A stretch of DNA of 64,000 nt from an uncultured Phascolarctobacterium sp. (GCF_900770955.1 NZ_CAAGLX010000015.1:1-64000); one strand, 5' to 3'. Numbered from the stretch's first letter, positions 54,510 to 63,539 are shown. Notes: a model not told the origin generated them from the sequence alone. A program made the numbers and translations.

Positions 54510-55951
54510 TGACTAAATATATTACCGTTATCGGCCTGGAAGTTCATGCCGAGCTGAAAACCAAAACTAAAGCATTCTGCAGCTGCTCCACTGCCTTTGG
54601 CAGCCTGCCTAACACCCATGTATGTCCGGTTTGCCTGGGTATGCCCGGTGCTCTGCCTGTGCTGAACAAGCAGGTTGTTGATTTCGCTATCAAAGCAGGC
54701 CTGGCGCTGAACTGCGATATCCAAAAATACAACAAATTCGATCGTAAAAACTACTTCTATCCTGACCTGTCCAAGAACTATCAGATTTCCCAATTTGATA
54801 AACCTATCTGCTTGGGCGGCCATATCGATATCGTTGTTGACGGCGAGCATAAACGCATCGGCGTTACCCGTATCCACATGGAAGAGGATGCAGGCAAGCT
54901 GAACCACAGCGGCGCAACCATCAGCACCTCTGACTCCTCCGCAGTTGACTACAACCGTGCAGGCGTACCGCTGATTGAGATTGTATCCGAGCCGGATATG
55001 CGCAGTGCTGCCGAAGCTCGTGCTTACATGGAAAACCTGAAAGCAATTCTGGAATATACCGATGTCTGCGACTGCAAAATGCAGGAAGGCAGCCTGCGCT
55101 GCGACGCAAACATTTCCATTATGCCTGAAGGCGCTAAGGAATTCGGTACCCGTGCCGAAATCAAAAACCTGAACTCCTTCCGTGCTCTGGAGCGCGCTAT
55201 CAACTATGAAGTTGAACGCCAAAAAGAGGTTCTGGAAGATGGCGGCCACGTTGTTCAGGAAACCCGTACCTGGGACGAAGCTAACGGCGTAACCCTGTCC
55301 ATGCGTTCTAAAGAAGAAGCACATGACTATCGTTACTTCCCTGAGCCTGACCTCGTTCCGGTACAGCTGGACGATGCCTGGATTGAGCGTATCCGCGAAA
55401 CTCTGCCGGAGCTGCCGGCTCAACGTCAGGCACGCCTGATGAGCGAGCATGGTCTGCCGGAATATGATGCTTCCCAGATCGTTTCCACCAAGGCTATGGC
55501 TGAATACTTTGATGAAGCAGTTAAGACCGCTAAGGACAGCAAAGCAGTTTCCAACTGGCTGCTAGGCGATGTATCTGCTTACATGAACAACGAAGGCATT
55601 ACCATTGCCGATTTCAAGGTAACCCCTGCACACTTAGCAGAGCTGGTTAACCTGATTAAAGACGGCGTGCTGTCCAGCAAGCTGGCTAAAAAGGTCTTTG
55701 CCGAAATGCTCAAAGAGGATGAGGCTCCGAAGGCTCTCGTTAAGAAGCTCGGTCTGGAGCAGGTTAGTGATGAAGGCGCTATCATCAAGCTGGTTGAAGA
55801 AACCATCGCTGAGAACCCGCAATCCGTTGCTGACTACAAGGCCGGTAAGGATAAGGCTATCGGCTTCCTCGTTGGCCAGATTATGAAAAAATCTCGCGGA
55901 AAGGCTAACCCGGGCATGGTTACCAAAATGCTCAAAGAGAAAATGCAATAA
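54509..55951 (+). CDS. gatB: Glu-tRNA(Gln) amidotransferase subunit B
   Basis: 480-aa GatB, the kinase and tRNA-binding subunit. Conserved VIGLEVHAELKTKTKAFCSC with the zinc-site cysteines and VCPVCLGMPGALPVLN, KNYFYPDLSKNYQISQFD, LRCDANISI, and the YqeY-like C-terminal domain to residue 480. Last gene of the operon. Confidence 0.97.
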   Translation: MTKYITVIGLEVHAELKTKTKAFCSCSTAFGSLPNTHVCPVCLGMPGALPVLNKQVVDFAIKAGLALNCDIQKYNKFDRKNYFYPDLSKNYQISQFDKPICLGGHIDIVVDGEHKRIGVTRIHMEEDAGKLNHSGATISTSDSSAVDYNRAGVPLIEIVSEPDMRSAAEARAYMENLKAILEYTDVCDCKMQEGSLRCDANISIMPEGAKEFGTRAEIKNLNSFRALERAINYEVERQKEVLEDGGHVVQETRTWDEANGVTLSMRSKEEAHDYRYFPEPDLVPVQLDDAWIERIRETLPELPAQRQARLMSEHGLPEYDASQIVSTKAMAEYFDEAVKTAKDSKAVSNWLLGDVSAYMNNEGITIADFKVTPAHLAELVNLIKDGVLSSKLAKKVFAEMLKEDEAPKALVKKLGLEQVSDEGAIIKLVEETIAENPQSVADYKAGKDKAIGFLVGQIMKKSRGKANPGMVTKMLKEKMQ

Positions 55952-55999
55952 GGCATACATAGCCTGGCAATATCTGCGTGGATTAAAAGCATAAAAATC

Positions 56000-56042
56000 A
56001 GCATCTCGCTTTGACGTAAATTTTACGTTTGAGCGAGGTGCT
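56000..56042. terminator. bidirectional intrinsic terminator
   Basis: AGCATCTCGCT (56000-56010) pairs with AGCGAGGTGCT (56032-56042), with inner CGTAAA/TTTACG, between convergent genes. Confidence 0.85.
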
Positions 56043-56062
56043 TTTTACTGCGCAATATTAAT

Positions 56063-56944
56063 TTATTGGTTGTTGTTGCGAAACAATTTCCAGTAAAATA
56101 AAAGTGTACGATAATTATGTTCGTGGTCTATACCAATGACAAAGAAGTTTAAGGTGATTTCACTCTGACCGGCTACGCATATACTAATCCTTTCGTTATT
56201 ATCATGGTTGATGCAAATAATTGGTTTATAAGCTTCAATTTTTTCGATTTGCTTCCAGGATATTGTTCGTGGTATCTTTAGCGGCTCAAGAAAGTGCCAT
56301 CTTATTTTATAATTTTGCTGCAAGCCGTTTTTATCAATACTAAAAATAGGCGCATGCTTTTTTATGGACATTTTAGCAAAATACATATGACGGATATCAC
56401 AGATTGTCAAACCGGCACCTATTAAAAAGTGAGGAACAGCAAAAAGTATGCCATAGTATAAAAAATAAATGGCAATAAACATGAATATCGCAGCAAATAT
56501 TAGGTTGAAATAATCGCTTAAATTACAATTGTAGAAGTAACTTTGACGAAAATCGCTCTGTAAAAAATATTTACTGTCATTATAGTTATGCTTAAGGATA
56601 AATGCGTTGGCTGTTGCTTCTTCATTAGCGTTACGGCTTTTGGTAACAACTATAAAACTATCGCCTTGAGCAGCAGTGTTTATTATGCGTAAATCGTAGG
56701 CTGCTTGCATGAAAATTTGTCTGAAGCTGTTAAAGGTTTCGATGCTGTCAACATGGACAGGGTTTATAGCAAAGCAAATTTTTTCAGGCGTAATGCCACC
56801 TCTTTGCATTGAATTTACAAAATTTTGGATATCTGTGGTATTGTTGGCAACAATAATGTCATGGGGAATGAAAAGTTTGTTGTCTTCGCCAAGTATAACG
56901 ATGATGCTTTGTGTTTCTTCTATTTTTATACCGCCGTAGAGCAT
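56063..56944 (-). CDS. membrane protein of unknown function
   Basis: 293-aa protein. Residues 1-140 are soluble and mixed alpha/beta. Two adjacent hydrophobic segments (about 146-185, IFAAIFMFIAIYFLYYGILF and a following helix) form a membrane hairpin. The C-terminal 100 residues are soluble and could form a PH-like domain (RTISWKQIEKIEAYKP). No family recognised. Its upstream DNA (56975-57109) is duplicated behind the next gene. Confidence 0.65.
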   Translation of the reverse strand: MLYGGIKIEETQSIIVILGEDNKLFIPHDIIVANNTTDIQNFVNSMQRGGITPEKICFAINPVHVDSIETFNSFRQIFMQAAYDLRIINTAAQGDSFIVVTKSRNANEEATANAFILKHNYNDSKYFLQSDFRQSYFYNCNLSDYFNLIFAAIFMFIAIYFLYYGILFAVPHFLIGAGLTICDIRHMYFAKMSIKKHAPIFSIDKNGLQQNYKIRWHFLEPLKIPRTISWKQIEKIEAYKPIICINHDNNERISICVAGQSEITLNFFVIGIDHEHNYRTLLFYWKLFRNNNQ

Positions 56945-56974
56945 GAGGGCACCTTCTTTGCTTCAGATGATATA

Positions 56975-57109
56975 AGTATAGCATTTCTTTATAGTGAGAT
57001 AAAGTTACCTATAAGATATACAGACAAGTTTTTTTGCATATAAAAATCTGCCCGGCTTAAATTTTTAAGGCTCCTCGCCTGAACGGCAACGTTCAGGCGG
57101 GGAGCCTTT
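56975..57109. repeat. duplicated promoter/terminator segment, copy 1
   Basis: About 135 bp beginning AGTATAGCATTTCTTTATAG and ending in the hairpin AAGGCTCCTCGCC...GGCGGGGAGCCTT. It is about 90% identical to 58251-58387. The segment carries the upstream region of one gene and the terminator of the next. Confidence 0.85.
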
Positions 57110-57112
57110 AGC

Positions 57113-58219
57113 TTACGGATTAAACCTAATGGACTTGGCAGATTTTACTACTGCAGCCTTCTGCCGTTTTGCATCATCAAACGGATATTGATAGTCAAAG
57201 GAAATAAATTTGCCATCCCTAACGAAGATATAATCCATTTCCGTAGAACTGGACAAATCAAAGCTTACATTCAAGCAATTTTCACCGCCAATAGTGATAA
57301 ATTGAGCTTTGATATTGTCAAGCTTGTATTTAGGATTTTCTTTTTGCCTTGCTTCTACTTTCTTTTGTATGCGTGCTGCTTCTTTAGCAGCAAGTGTTTC
57401 TTTATCTTTATCGCTAAGGTTAGCAAAAGAATTAGGATAAAAGCTTAACTCTGCTTTATCAGTAATGTTTACAATCATGGGGCTGACGAAAAAATAACCA
57501 TTAGAATAGGCGAATGTGTGATGGGGATCATTTTTTATAGGCATTAGTATACAGTTAGCTGGCGTAGTAAAGGATGCAGGATAATCTTTTAGAGTTTTTG
57601 TGGTAAAAGGACGTCTGTAAATATCATCGCTTAGAGGAGTAATTTTAACGGATTGGATTATTTTAGGGAGAAATAATTTTTCGTCAATAGGATAGATAAA
57701 TCTATTTCCCACGTAGCTAAATTTATAAATACCATTTGGTGTAATGATTATGTAATCATCAAAAATAGCTAGTTCTTTCTCAGGTAAGTAGTATGAAAAA
57801 CGCATTGCCGGGTATTTGGCAATAGAGAGCTGTTCTTTGAGCAGAATCTTATAGCCTTTCTCTTCCAGGTCAGCTAGCTTTTTGTAAAAAAACTTGGTGT
57901 TCAGCGTTTTTAAATCTTTAGCTTTAAGGATAAATGGGCGACAATCAACGAGAAAAACTCTTCCATCGCCGCGAAAAGAGTATAGGATATTCTTGTTTTT
58001 ACTTTGATATTCTTTGTAATCTTTTTCAGGCACTGCAAAACTAAAGCCATATTCTTCGTTTTTATAATGCTGCATACTGATATTCGTCTTATCAGGGTTA
58101 ATGTGGTATAGGTCTAAAATTTGTATCTTTTCTTTCTCGGTAGCAGATTCTTCTGCTTGGACGGTACTATTTAGAGCAACACAGGCCAAAAGAGCTGCGG
58201 CTAAAAATTTTTTGAGCAT
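57113..58219 (-). CDS. secreted protein of unknown function
   Basis: 368-aa exported protein. Signal peptide residues 1-22 (LAAALLACVALNSTVQA). The mature protein is soluble, with blocks YGFSFAVPEKDYKEYQ, RFSYYLPEKELAIFDDYII and a C-terminal ISFDYQYPFDDAKRQKAAVV. The repeated pattern of a hydrophobic strand then charged residues suggests two related halves of a PsbP- or DUF-like fold, but I do not recognise the family. GAGG ribosome-binding site upstream. It has the same 135-bp flank as its neighbour. Confidence 0.7.
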   Translation of the reverse strand: MLKKFLAAALLACVALNSTVQAEESATEKEKIQILDLYHINPDKTNISMQHYKNEEYGFSFAVPEKDYKEYQSKNKNILYSFRGDGRVFLVDCRPFILKAKDLKTLNTKFFYKKLADLEEKGYKILLKEQLSIAKYPAMRFSYYLPEKELAIFDDYIIITPNGIYKFSYVGNRFIYPIDEKLFLPKIIQSVKITPLSDDIYRRPFTTKTLKDYPASFTTPANCILMPIKNDPHHTFAYSNGYFFVSPMIVNITDKAELSFYPNSFANLSDKDKETLAAKEAARIQKKVEARQKENPKYKLDNIKAQFITIGGENCLNVSFDLSSSTEMDYIFVRDGKFISFDYQYPFDDAKRQKAAVVKSAKSIRFNP

Positions 58220-58250
58220 GGTTAAGACCTCCTTGGATATTCCTGACTAA

Positions 58251-58387
58251 AGTATAGCATTTCTTTATAGTGATATAAAGCTACCTATAGGATATACAGA
58301 CAAATTTTTTGGCATATAAAAATCTGCCTGGCTTAAATTTTTAAGGCTCCCCGTCTGAACGGCACGTTCAGGAGGGGAGCCTTTTTT
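58251..58387. repeat. duplicated promoter/terminator segment, copy 2
   Basis: Second copy of the segment at 56975-57109, in the same orientation, ending in AAGGCTCCCCGTC...GAGGGGAGCC. A third copy of only the hairpin part lies at 59334-59387. Confidence 0.85.
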
Positions 58388-58511
58388 GATATTATCGGAT
58401 TTGCTGTTTATTAGTGCAATGCAAATGAGTATAGCATATAATATTGTAACAGAAGTTTTTCTTGAGCTTTAACATGCTTTTCTATATAATAGCTATAAGG
58501 AGTGTTGCGAT

Positions 58512-59122
58512 ATGAATAACAATATTTTGGAATTAAATGGCTTATCTATTGAAATTCTGCAGAGATTATCTTTTAAAAGTCATTTGCCACTATCGTTAAA
58601 TCGTACATTGCGTCATTTTGATAAGACAGAGCTTATAAAAGAACTGACTGACATGACTAATTGGCTTGATGAGCAAACCCTTCTGGCTGATGTTGCGCTT
58701 AACTATAGAATAAAAAGTTTAGAATCAATCGTAGGAAAATATAATCGTTATTATCCTAATAAACCGGTCAAGCAGGTATTTAATGATGTTCTGGGTTTTA
58801 GGGCCTTCTGCGATACATATAAGGAAATTTTAGATTTTGACAAAGAGTTATTTCATATAGCCGATATGTCTCATGGAAAAATGGATGATGATGGTTATAG
58901 AGGAGTACATGTTTACTTTCAGATTGATAATAGCTTTTATCCAATAGAGATTCAGTTTAATACGTTATATGACAGATTAACAACTGGCTGCATGATTATC
59001 TTTATAAAAAGGATTTTCCGAATACTGTTGGTTGTATAATGAGAAAAAAATATGAGAATGGATTGATAAAGACAGATATTGAATTTGAGGAGGTTTTGCG
59101 TGATGTGTTATCTGGTTGCTAA
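58512..59122 (+). pseudogene. RelA/SpoT-like nucleotidyltransferase, frameshifted
   Basis: The first frame (58512-59039) encodes RIKSLESIVGKYNRYYP, VFNDVLGFRAFCDTY, DDDGYRGVHVYFQI and PIEIQFNTLYDRL, the blocks of RelA/SpoT-type (p)ppGpp synthetase domains, then drifts out. At about 58980 another frame continues as NNWLHDYLYKKDFPNTVG... to GC and a stop at 59120-59122, matching the expected continuation after EIQFNT-YDR. A single lost base explains it. The product would otherwise be about 203 aa. It is followed by the overlapping DUF6718 gene. Confidence 0.75.
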
Positions 59123-59333
59123 GGATACAGCAAAACATGGTTGTTATGCGTTGAAAACTATGCATGGCAAGCATTTGGTAGAATTAAAAAGATTTTTAAA
59201 TGAGCTTGTTGCTGCCAAAGGCATTCAGTTAGTGACAATTAGCAGACCTACAGCTTTTGGCGAGTATGCACCCTATCATTTTGCACAGAATGAGGAGGAA
59301 TTTGTTTCTCTCGTCAAAGCGATGCGAGCATAG
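59103..59333 (+). CDS. DUF6718 family protein
   Basis: 76-aa protein from ATG 59103 with GAGGAGG upstream, starting MCYLVAKDTAKHGCYALKT and ending VSLVKAMRA. The pattern IQLVTISRPTAFGEYAPYHF matches small clostridial proteins annotated DUF6718; function unknown. It overlaps the last 20 bp of the frameshifted RelA/SpoT-like gene, so the two were translationally coupled. Confidence 0.75.
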   Translation: MCYLVAKDTAKHGCYALKTMHGKHLVELKRFLNELVAAKGIQLVTISRPTAFGEYAPYHFAQNEEEFVSLVKAMRA

Positions 59334-59340
59334 TATTTTT

Positions 59341-59382
59341 AAGGCTCCCCGTCTGAACGGAAACGTTCAGGAGGGGAGCCTT
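59341..59382 (+). terminator. intrinsic terminator (third copy of the repeated hairpin)
   Basis: AAGGCTCCCCGTCTGAACG pairs with CGTTCAGGAGGGGAGCCTT with minor mismatches, followed by T residues. The same hairpin ends both 135-bp duplicates. Confidence 0.85.
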
Positions 59383-59596
59383 TTTGGGCGCTGGCTCACA
59401 ACTTTTTCAAGGGACTTTTTACACCAACTCGCAACTTTTTCCAACGACTTTTGCAAAGTGTGCCTAATAGGCGAGGGGATTGCGTGGCTTTTGCACTATA
59501 ATATGCCTGCTTCCCGATGAGTTCCTCAAAAATTTACACATCATTTGCGCAAACGCTGTATAATATTCTTGTAAAGCAAATGAGGAGGTTTTTGTT

Positions 59597-60106
59597 ATGA
59601 CTATGAAAAAAATAAACGCCTTTGAGCAAGGCGAAGCAATTTTAAAAACTCTGTCCAAGGGTGCCTTTCTTACTACTGCTGCCGACGGCAAGCAGAATAC
59701 TATGACCATCGGCTGGGGCAGCCTGGGCTTTAAGTGGGGACAGCCGACCTTCACCGTTATGGTGCGCCAAAGCCGTTATACCAAGGAGCTGATTGACGCT
59801 AATCCGGAATTTACCGTCAGCTTCCCGGTAAAAGAAGGCTTTGCCCAAGCACTCGGTCTGTGCGGCAGCAAGTCCGGCCGTGATCTGGACAAGTTTGCAG
59901 CTGCAGGCTTAACTACGGAAGCAGGCGAGACTGTCAGCGTTCCTGTTATCAAGGGCTGCGGCCTGCATCTGGAGTGCAAAATTGTGGAGCAGTACACCAT
60001 GGCGGAGGATAAGTTTGACAAGGCGCTGTGTGAAAAATGGTATGCTAACAAGGATTGGCACACCTGCTACACCGGTGTCATTACTGCAGCTTACGTAGAA
60101 GAATAA
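59597..60106 (+). CDS. flavin reductase-like FMN-binding protein
   Basis: 169-aa protein of the flavin reductase/FMN-binding split-barrel family. Conserved KGAFLTTAADGKQNTMTIGWG, FTVMVRQSRYTKELID, FTVSFPV and GLCGSKSGRDLDKF (residues about 20-100). GAGGAGG precedes ATG 59597. Such proteins transfer electrons or reduce flavins; the partner is unknown. Single gene, terminator following. Confidence 0.88.
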   Translation: MTMKKINAFEQGEAILKTLSKGAFLTTAADGKQNTMTIGWGSLGFKWGQPTFTVMVRQSRYTKELIDANPEFTVSFPVKEGFAQALGLCGSKSGRDLDKFAAAGLTTEAGETVSVPVIKGCGLHLECKIVEQYTMAEDKFDKALCEKWYANKDWHTCYTGVITAAYVEE

Positions 60107-60130
60107 CAAGAAAAGTCCTATTACAAACGC

Positions 60131-60163
60131 AAAAGCAGCTGCCGCTAAGCGGCAGCTGCTTTT
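60131..60163. terminator. bidirectional intrinsic terminator
   Basis: AAAAGCAGCTGCCGC (60131-60145) pairs with GCGGCAGCTGCTTTT (60149-60163), loop TAA, between convergent genes. Confidence 0.92.
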
Positions 60164-60173
60164 AGTATGCGCG

Positions 60174-60845
60174 TCAACGTGCGTTGCCGCGCAAAAAGTG
60201 GTCGGTAATTATTCTTGCTGCTTCCTCGTCCGTCATATCGGCAGCAATTTCATCGCTTTGGTTAAAGATGCTCATTGCTACACCGAAGAAAACAAATTTA
60301 GTGGTAATCTCCGGTACAGTGTCTTCTTTAAGCAGGTTGTCCTGCATTGCCTGCTCGATAAGCTTGGCTAAGATATCGTATTCATCATGCAGGATTTTGT
60401 GATAACGCAGAATGCGTTCGATTGTTTCCTCGCTCAGCTTTACAGAATTATAGCGGGGAACAACCTTAAAGCCGTCACCGTTAGGCTTAACTCTGCAGCC
60501 GTTAGTGCCGCCAAGCATTTCAAAGCAGATAATCTGCCATAGGGTGCTGTTGGCAACATAAAAATGCACCATTACCGCAAAATAGTTTTTAAGCTTTTCT
60601 TCAAAGCTGTCTGCACTATCGACAGCCTGCTGCAGCTTTTCCAAAAAGGGCGCGTTTTTATCGGCAACCAGCTTGTAAAAAAGATGCTCCTTGTTGCCGA
60701 AGTATTTATAGACAGTTCCTTTGCCTACATCAGCCAAGGCGATTATTTCATCGAGCGTAGCCTTTTCATAGCCATGCTGCGAAAAAACCTCCTCTGCTGC
60801 CTGCAAAATTCTTATATCCTTAGGTAATGACGCGTCTATTGCCAC
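60174..60845 (-). CDS. TetR-family transcriptional regulator
   Basis: 223-aa regulator started at GTG 60845 (GGAGG 7 nt upstream). The N-terminal helix-turn-helix is ILQAAEEVFSQHGYEKATLDEIIALADVGKGTVYKYFGNK (residues about 14-53, quoted as the TetR pattern), and the C-terminal half is a helical ligand/dimerisation domain. No obvious efflux partner is adjacent; the convergent neighbour is the flavin reductase. The DNA upstream holds a candidate structured RNA ending in a terminator 140 bp before this start. Confidence 0.88.
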   Translation of the reverse strand: MAIDASLPKDIRILQAAEEVFSQHGYEKATLDEIIALADVGKGTVYKYFGNKEHLFYKLVADKNAPFLEKLQQAVDSADSFEEKLKNYFAVMVHFYVANSTLWQIICFEMLGGTNGCRVKPNGDGFKVVPRYNSVKLSEETIERILRYHKILHDEYDILAKLIEQAMQDNLLKEDTVPEITTKFVFFGVAMSIFNQSDEIAADMTDEEAARIITDHFLRGNAR

Positions 60846-60982
60846 CGTGAAACCTCCAGTTATCCTAAATAGGAAAATTTTTCGTACATTTATTACATTA
60901 ATTATACCTTTTTATGCGGATAATTGCTAGTGAAGTTTACATGTTTTATCAGCCGGAATTTTACTTTTCGTGACAAAATAAA

Positions 60983-61140
60983 AAACCCGCTCGCCGCGGG
61001 CGTTTTTATTTCGCGTAACTGCTGTCCGGCCCCTCAGCCGTCAGTGCTTTGTGCTTTTAGCATTTCCAAAAGTCCCCTCAATTGGCCGCTTCCACGAACC
61101 ACCTTCTCTGTTTTTACGGTGGCGATACGTTACGCGATTA
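60983..61140 (-). ncRNA. candidate stand-alone structured RNA
   Basis: Minus-strand unit: TATAAT (61147-61152) sets a start near 61140. The RNA opens with TCGCGTAAC (61129-61137) and pairs perfectly with GTTACGCGA (61011-61019), enclosing 127 nt. Inside are CCACC...GGTGG, CGGCC...GGCCG and a TGCTAAAAGCA hairpin, giving a three-way junction. It ends in CCCGC-GGCGA-GCGGG plus a T6 tract (60980-61000). The -35 is weak. No open reading frame with a ribosome-binding site fits. I do not recognise the family. Confidence 0.55.
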
Positions 61141-61208
61141 AGCACTATTATATTTACGGATTCTCTTACACTAATATATAGTATCTGCAGTGCTATGAGA
61201 AACAAAAA

Positions 61209-61257
61209 AACAACAACGGAAATAGACAGCTTACGCTGCTCCAACTCCGTTGTTGTT
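61209..61257 (-). terminator. purC terminator
   Basis: AACAACAACGGA (61209-61220) pairs with TCCGTTGTTGTT (61246-61257), with inner CAGC/GCTG, and on the minus strand a T tract follows. It terminates purC transcripts. Confidence 0.85.
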
Positions 61258-61378
61258 TATGGTGAAATTATACAACCAATGTCCATGGTTGTAAACAATT
61301 TTTTTGTAAAGAGCGTTAAATTTTTCCTGAGCCTGTTGCTTTTGCAACAAAAGTTACAGTTTTAAAGCTTTTTCAGAA

Positions 61379-62254
61379 TTAAAAGTCAAACTTTTGACCT
61401 GTCAGCAGTTCATATGCTTCGATGTATTTGCCGATGGTTTTGTCGATAACATCTTGCGGCAGCTCGTAGCCTGCTTCCGGGTTAGCGCTCAGCCAATCGC
61501 GGACAAACTGCTTGTCATAGGAGGGCTGGCCTTGGCCAACCTTGTAGCCTTCCAGTGGCCAGAAGCGGGAGCAGTCCGGGGTAATCATTTCGTCACCCAG
61601 TACAACCTCGCCGTTCTCGTCCAGGCCAAATTCAAATTTGGTGTCAGCAATGATGATACCGCGCTCCAGAGCATAAGCAGCGCATTTTTTGTAGATAGCG
61701 ATAGTATAGTCACGCAGCTTCAGAGCATATTCTTTGCCGCGGCCCGGATACAGTTTTTCCAGGATTTCGATGCTTTGCTCTACGCTGATGTTTTCGTCAT
61801 GGTCACCGATTTCAGCCTTGGTGCTGGGAGTGAAGATGGGCTCAGCCAGCTTTTGGGATTCCTGCAGGCCTTCGGGCAGCTTAATGCCGCAGATTTCGCC
61901 GGTTTTCTTGTAGCTTTCCCAGCCGCTGCCGGTGATGTAGCCGCGAACGATGCATTCAACAGGCAGCATGTTCAGCTTTTTGCATTTCATGCTGTTGCCG
62001 GTGAATTCGGGTTTTTGGAAGAATTCGGGCATATCCTTGGTATCAACGGAAATCATATGGTTAGGAACGATGTCTTTGGTCAGATCAAACCAGAATTTGG
62101 AAATCTGAGTCAGCACAGTGCCTTTTTTCACAATCATGTTTTTCAGAATATGGTCAAATGCGGAAATACGGTCAGTGGCAACCATAATAATGCTGTCACC
62201 AACATCATACATTTCACGAACCTTGCCGGATTTAAACGGTTTGTACTCTTGCAT
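61379..62254 (-). CDS. purC: phosphoribosylaminoimidazole-succinocarboxamide synthase
   Basis: 291-aa SAICAR synthetase, the longer form. Conserved KSGKVREMYDVGDSIIMVATDRISAFDHIL (N-terminus, nucleotide site), SVDTKDMPEFF, VECIVRGYITGSGWESYKKTG, GDHDENISVEQ and IADTKFEFGLDENGEVVLGDE with DSSRFWP-like MITPDCSRFWP. AGGAGG precedes ATG 62254. It stands alone, away from other pur genes. No purine riboswitch is visible in its 155-bp upstream gap. Confidence 0.96.
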   Translation of the reverse strand: MQEYKPFKSGKVREMYDVGDSIIMVATDRISAFDHILKNMIVKKGTVLTQISKFWFDLTKDIVPNHMISVDTKDMPEFFQKPEFTGNSMKCKKLNMLPVECIVRGYITGSGWESYKKTGEICGIKLPEGLQESQKLAEPIFTPSTKAEIGDHDENISVEQSIEILEKLYPGRGKEYALKLRDYTIAIYKKCAAYALERGIIIADTKFEFGLDENGEVVLGDEMITPDCSRFWPLEGYKVGQGQPSYDKQFVRDWLSANPEAGYELPQDVIDKTIGKYIEAYELLTGQKFDF

Positions 62255-62409
62255 TTTAATGCCTCCTAAAAATTTCTCAACAAGTAAATACAGGCTCAGT
62301 GCCGGAATTTCTTGTCAGTGTTAACTTTGTTATATTTTATGGTAATATCATAGCACAGTCCGACGAAAAAGTCGAACATTTTTCGCGTTTTAACAAATAT
62401 TTTTCGGAT

Positions 62410-63246
62410 TTATTTTGTTGCCTGCGGTAAAAGGCCGTCCAGGCGCAGCATATCATCAGTGACAAAAGGCTGTCCCAAATGTCTTCCCGGCACGAAGCTA
62501 CCGTGGCAGTCGCTGCCGCCGCTGATTAACAGGCCATGCTTTTGACAATGCTGCAGCAGGCGCTGTGTTCCTTCCTCGCTGTGGTTGGAGTGGTAACATT
62601 CAAAGCCGTCGAATTTCTCCGTCCGCAGAATATCGAGCACGCGCTCCAATCCGGGGCCATGAAAGCCGCTGGCTGCATGCGCGCACAGAGCTGCGCCGCC
62701 GGCAGCGTGAATCGCCGTGATTACCTCGCTGATGGCAGGGAATTCCGGAAAGCCAAGGTCATGCTCCGGCGTAAAGATGCGCTGAAAGAAATCACCCACG
62801 CCCGTGCACAGTCCTTTGTCAATCAAATAGGCGAGGGCACTCCAGCCGCCGCGGCGTCTGTCATAGGTATAACGGGCAAATTCCGCTTCATCGACAGGCC
62901 AGCCGTCGCGCGCCAGCAGGTGAATGCTGTCCACATCCTTTTGCTCCAGCAGTGCTTCGTTATGCTGCATTAATTCCAGCAGCTGTTTATTATGGATATC
63001 AATGCCGTAGCCAAGGATATGAAAGGACAAATCCTCCTTTGTGGAGCAGATTTCTGCTGCTGGCAGCACCGTAATGCCTGCTGCTGTTGCCAACGACATC
63101 GCTTCTGCGACGTTGGCTACGCTGTCATGGTCCGTTACGGCAATCAGTCCCAGCTGTTGCTTTTGCGCTTCGGCCACCAGCTCCGCTGGGGTCCAGGTGC
63201 CGTCTGAGGCAGTTGTATGTATATGTAAATCAGCTCTTACCGCCAT
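62410..63246 (-). CDS. PHP-domain phosphoesterase (RNase AM/TrpH type)
   Basis: 278-aa PHP protein, COG0613. Metal-binding HIHTTASDGTWTPAELV (residues about 8-24), AVTDHDSVANVAEAM, EICSTKEDLSFHILGYG, CAHAASGFHGPG and the C-terminal SGGSDCHGSF carry the His/Asp ligand set. Relatives cleave 5' nucleotides of RNA fragments or 3',5'-bisphosphonucleotides. Single gene. The 340-bp gap to sstT holds the sstT promoter and an AACAC/GTGTT inverted repeat around 63418-63449. Confidence 0.88.
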   Translation of the reverse strand: MAVRADLHIHTTASDGTWTPAELVAEAQKQQLGLIAVTDHDSVANVAEAMSLATAAGITVLPAAEICSTKEDLSFHILGYGIDIHNKQLLELMQHNEALLEQKDVDSIHLLARDGWPVDEAEFARYTYDRRRGGWSALAYLIDKGLCTGVGDFFQRIFTPEHDLGFPEFPAISEVITAIHAAGGAALCAHAASGFHGPGLERVLDILRTEKFDGFECYHSNHSEEGTQRLLQHCQKHGLLISGGSDCHGSFVPGRHLGQPFVTDDMLRLDGLLPQATK

Positions 63247-63510
63247 GTAAGCAGCTCCCTTCTATAGTATTACTGCTTTTTTGTGCAGTAATTGTATATT
63301 TTGTATAATTATAGAATAGTTTATCTTGCACAGCGTGTCAACTGCCGGTAAATATATTCTCTCATTACACAATAGTACGCGAGATTTTTTCGCAGTCTGC
63401 GCAATTTTGTAACAAGCTTAACACTTATTTACATTTTAAGGGTGTTAGTCCCTTTTATGAGTACGGATAAATTACGTGTCTACTCTACAAATACATTACT
63501 CATTGTAGGC

Positions 63511-63539
63511 TTGACATTATTTAACTTATGATATATACT
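63511..63539 (+). promoter_or_regulatory. sstT promoter
   Basis: TTGACA (63511-63516), 17-bp spacer, TATACT (63534-63539), 46 bp before the sstT start codon. Confidence 0.85.

Noticed and set aside
61051..61365. 104-codon plus-strand frame between tetR and purC
   Set aside because: Runs antisense across the candidate small RNA and the purC terminator; no ribosome-binding site.
62255..62409. Purine riboswitch before purC
   Set aside because: The gap contains no recognisable purine aptamer core or terminator pair; only AT-rich DNA and the ribosome-binding site.
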